Of a stretch of 62,738 nucleotides of DNA, positions 61,948 through 62,738 are shown in pieces. How positions within the stretch are numbered: the stretch's first letter is position 1; each line of letters starts with the position of its first letter. The position numbers and the translations under genes were made by a program. The notes under the pieces are model-generated. The model saw only the letters and a list, made by a program, of their open reading frames with translations, ran no database searches and was not told where the DNA came from. Origin of the DNA: Pirellulaceae bacterium (GTDB taxonomy: Bacteria; Planctomycetota; Planctomycetia; Pirellulales; Pirellulaceae). The DNA is taken from positions 1 through 62,738 of the forward strand of contig JAHBXS010000008.1 of the NCBI GenBank assembly GCA_019636375.1. Direction: 5' to 3'.

Positions 61948-62113
61948 GAAGGCATTTTAGGCCCTTTTTGGCGGCGGGACAATCTCGTTTTATCCGCTAA
62001 ATCACTTTTTGTTCCATTTTTCAACCATTACCTTGATTGGCAATTCACAGCAAAAACATGCAGATCGTATTAGGCTTTACGTCTAAAGGTCAAAGATTGA
62101 GTGGCCGCGTTTG

Positions 62114-62180
62114 CCAGAACGTGGATTTTCCGGAAAATTCTCCACGCTCTGGGGAGTGTAGCTACGGTTTAGAAACAAAG
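62114..62180 (+). repeat. dispersed intergenic repeat with hairpin
   Basis: An inverted repeat (CCAGAACGTGGATTTTCC with GGAAAATTCTCCACGCTCTGG split into GGAAAATTC and TCCACGCTCTGG) spans 62114-62152 and continues as GAGTGTAGCTACGGTTTAG. Positions 62136-62180 match 14536-14580 at 40 of 45 positions, so both are copies of one family. Confidence 0.8.
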
Positions 62181-62738
62181 CCTAGTTCTCCCATCCAAAC
62201 ACACTGATGAACCAATCCTGAATCGGAATCGATCATTCCAGTAGACAAACGCAACTTCCGTCATCACTATCTCATCGTCGGTAACTTTAATTCCCACATC
62301 CGTCTATTTATCACTGAAATCTATCCAGCGAAAATCGCAGCCAACCAGCCACCGAACCAACCGCAGTCTCCCGATTGTACCCACCAAGTACTGCAGTCAT
62401 TCAGACTGCCATTCGGGACCGCAAGCGTCTTGCCATCCGGGACCGCAGGCTCCCGCCTGCCAAACCTCTCCCACGTTCACCACTCAATATCTACTGCCCC
62501 ATAAAACGCCCGCCTTCAACGCCGCCAACAAATTCCCGAAACAAAGTACTCCCATTCTCCAGTCTCGACCCACCAGATCCCAACCTCCCCGACCTCCAGC
62601 GCGTCAATACGGGATTATCCGCGCTAGCCGAGCTTTTTCCCGAAACCAACTTGTTGACTGAGTTTTAAAATTTATTTACACTGTAACCGAGGTTTTAGCC
62701 GTGTTTTATCCACTTATCACGCGCTAGCCGATGATAAT
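62181..62738. other. right-end non-coding region with short repeats
   Basis: About 560 bases without a supported gene. GCCATTCGGGACCGCAAGC (62408-62426) and GCCATCCGGGACCGCAGGC (62432-62450) are direct repeats at 17 of 19 positions, followed by GCAGGCTCCCGCCTGC, which can form a hairpin (62446-62461). CGCGCTAGCCGA appears twice (near 62620 and 62722). The 97-codon frame here is Pro/Arg-rich and unconvincing. Confidence 0.5.

Noticed and set aside
61317..61949. A 210-codon plus-strand frame opposite the Cys-rich gene
   Set aside because: Arg/Pro/Asn-rich with no ribosome binding site; the minus-strand frame has a signal peptide and ordered Cys clusters.
62375..62668. A 97-codon frame at the right end
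   Set aside because: It is made mostly of the short direct repeats and hairpin in that spacer and has no recognisable start signal.

Overview
The window reads as chromosomal DNA of a member of the Planctomycetota, probably in the Pirellulales/Planctomycetales sphere. The evidence is two DUF1559 proteins with prepilin-type N-termini, a PEP-CTERM protein, a TPR protein ending in a TIGR03067-type domain, a secreted protein with a planctomycete-type N-terminal LEERKVLDG motif, a giant PQQ-like propeller protein, and many short palindromic intergenic repeats. Base composition looks balanced (about half G+C by eye, not computed). No rRNA, tRNA or CRISPR array was seen. TAG serves as an ordinary stop codon in many intact genes.

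Region by region. 1-2650: a decayed IS110-type transposase, then two orphan genes (a methyltransferase and a cupin), each followed by an imperfect inverted-repeat element that resembles an integron attC site, with a near-consensus promoter before the cupin. 2650-6040: cardiolipin synthase divergent from an endonuclease/exonuclease/phosphatase gene (compare ybhO/ybhP of E. coli), two oppositely oriented heptanucleotide repeat tracts, and dCTP deaminase. 6400-15550: secreted proteins of unknown role, an alpha/beta hydrolase, a PlsC-type acyltransferase, an Mpv17/PMP22-like membrane protein, a nitrilase-family amidase and a DUF1559 protein. 15730-25720: prfC, a PEP-CTERM protein, a Nudix-like protein, a TPR/TIGR03067 protein, a TauE/SafE transporter, a large secreted protein and purB. 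25730-33100: an esterase whose 3' end runs into repeat DNA, then a complete Mrp-type Na+/H+ antiporter operon with fused A and B subunits (AB-C-D-E-F-G). 33200-39600: a lipoprotein, DUF2752, riboflavin synthase, enolase, a two-domain AhpD-like secreted protein, a small lipoprotein and a second DUF1559 protein. 40550-47630: a TPR lipoprotein, a CRTAC1-type FG-GAP/ASPIC protein and a membrane pentaheme cytochrome with TPRs, apparently one transcription unit, followed by a secreted protein with three tandem I78-inhibitor-like domains. 47700-55020: ligA, a cupin and the giant PQQ-like protein. 55580-61150: a PilZ-like protein and a five-gene MacAB/FtsX-type ABC export operon. 61150-62738: repeats, a Cys-rich exported protein and non-coding DNA.

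The most unusual material is the 40.5-46.2 kb electron-transfer-like cluster, the triple I78-like secreted protein beside it, the attC-like elements at the left end, and a pervasive set of palindromic dispersed repeats, one of which has become the 3' coding end of the esterase gene.
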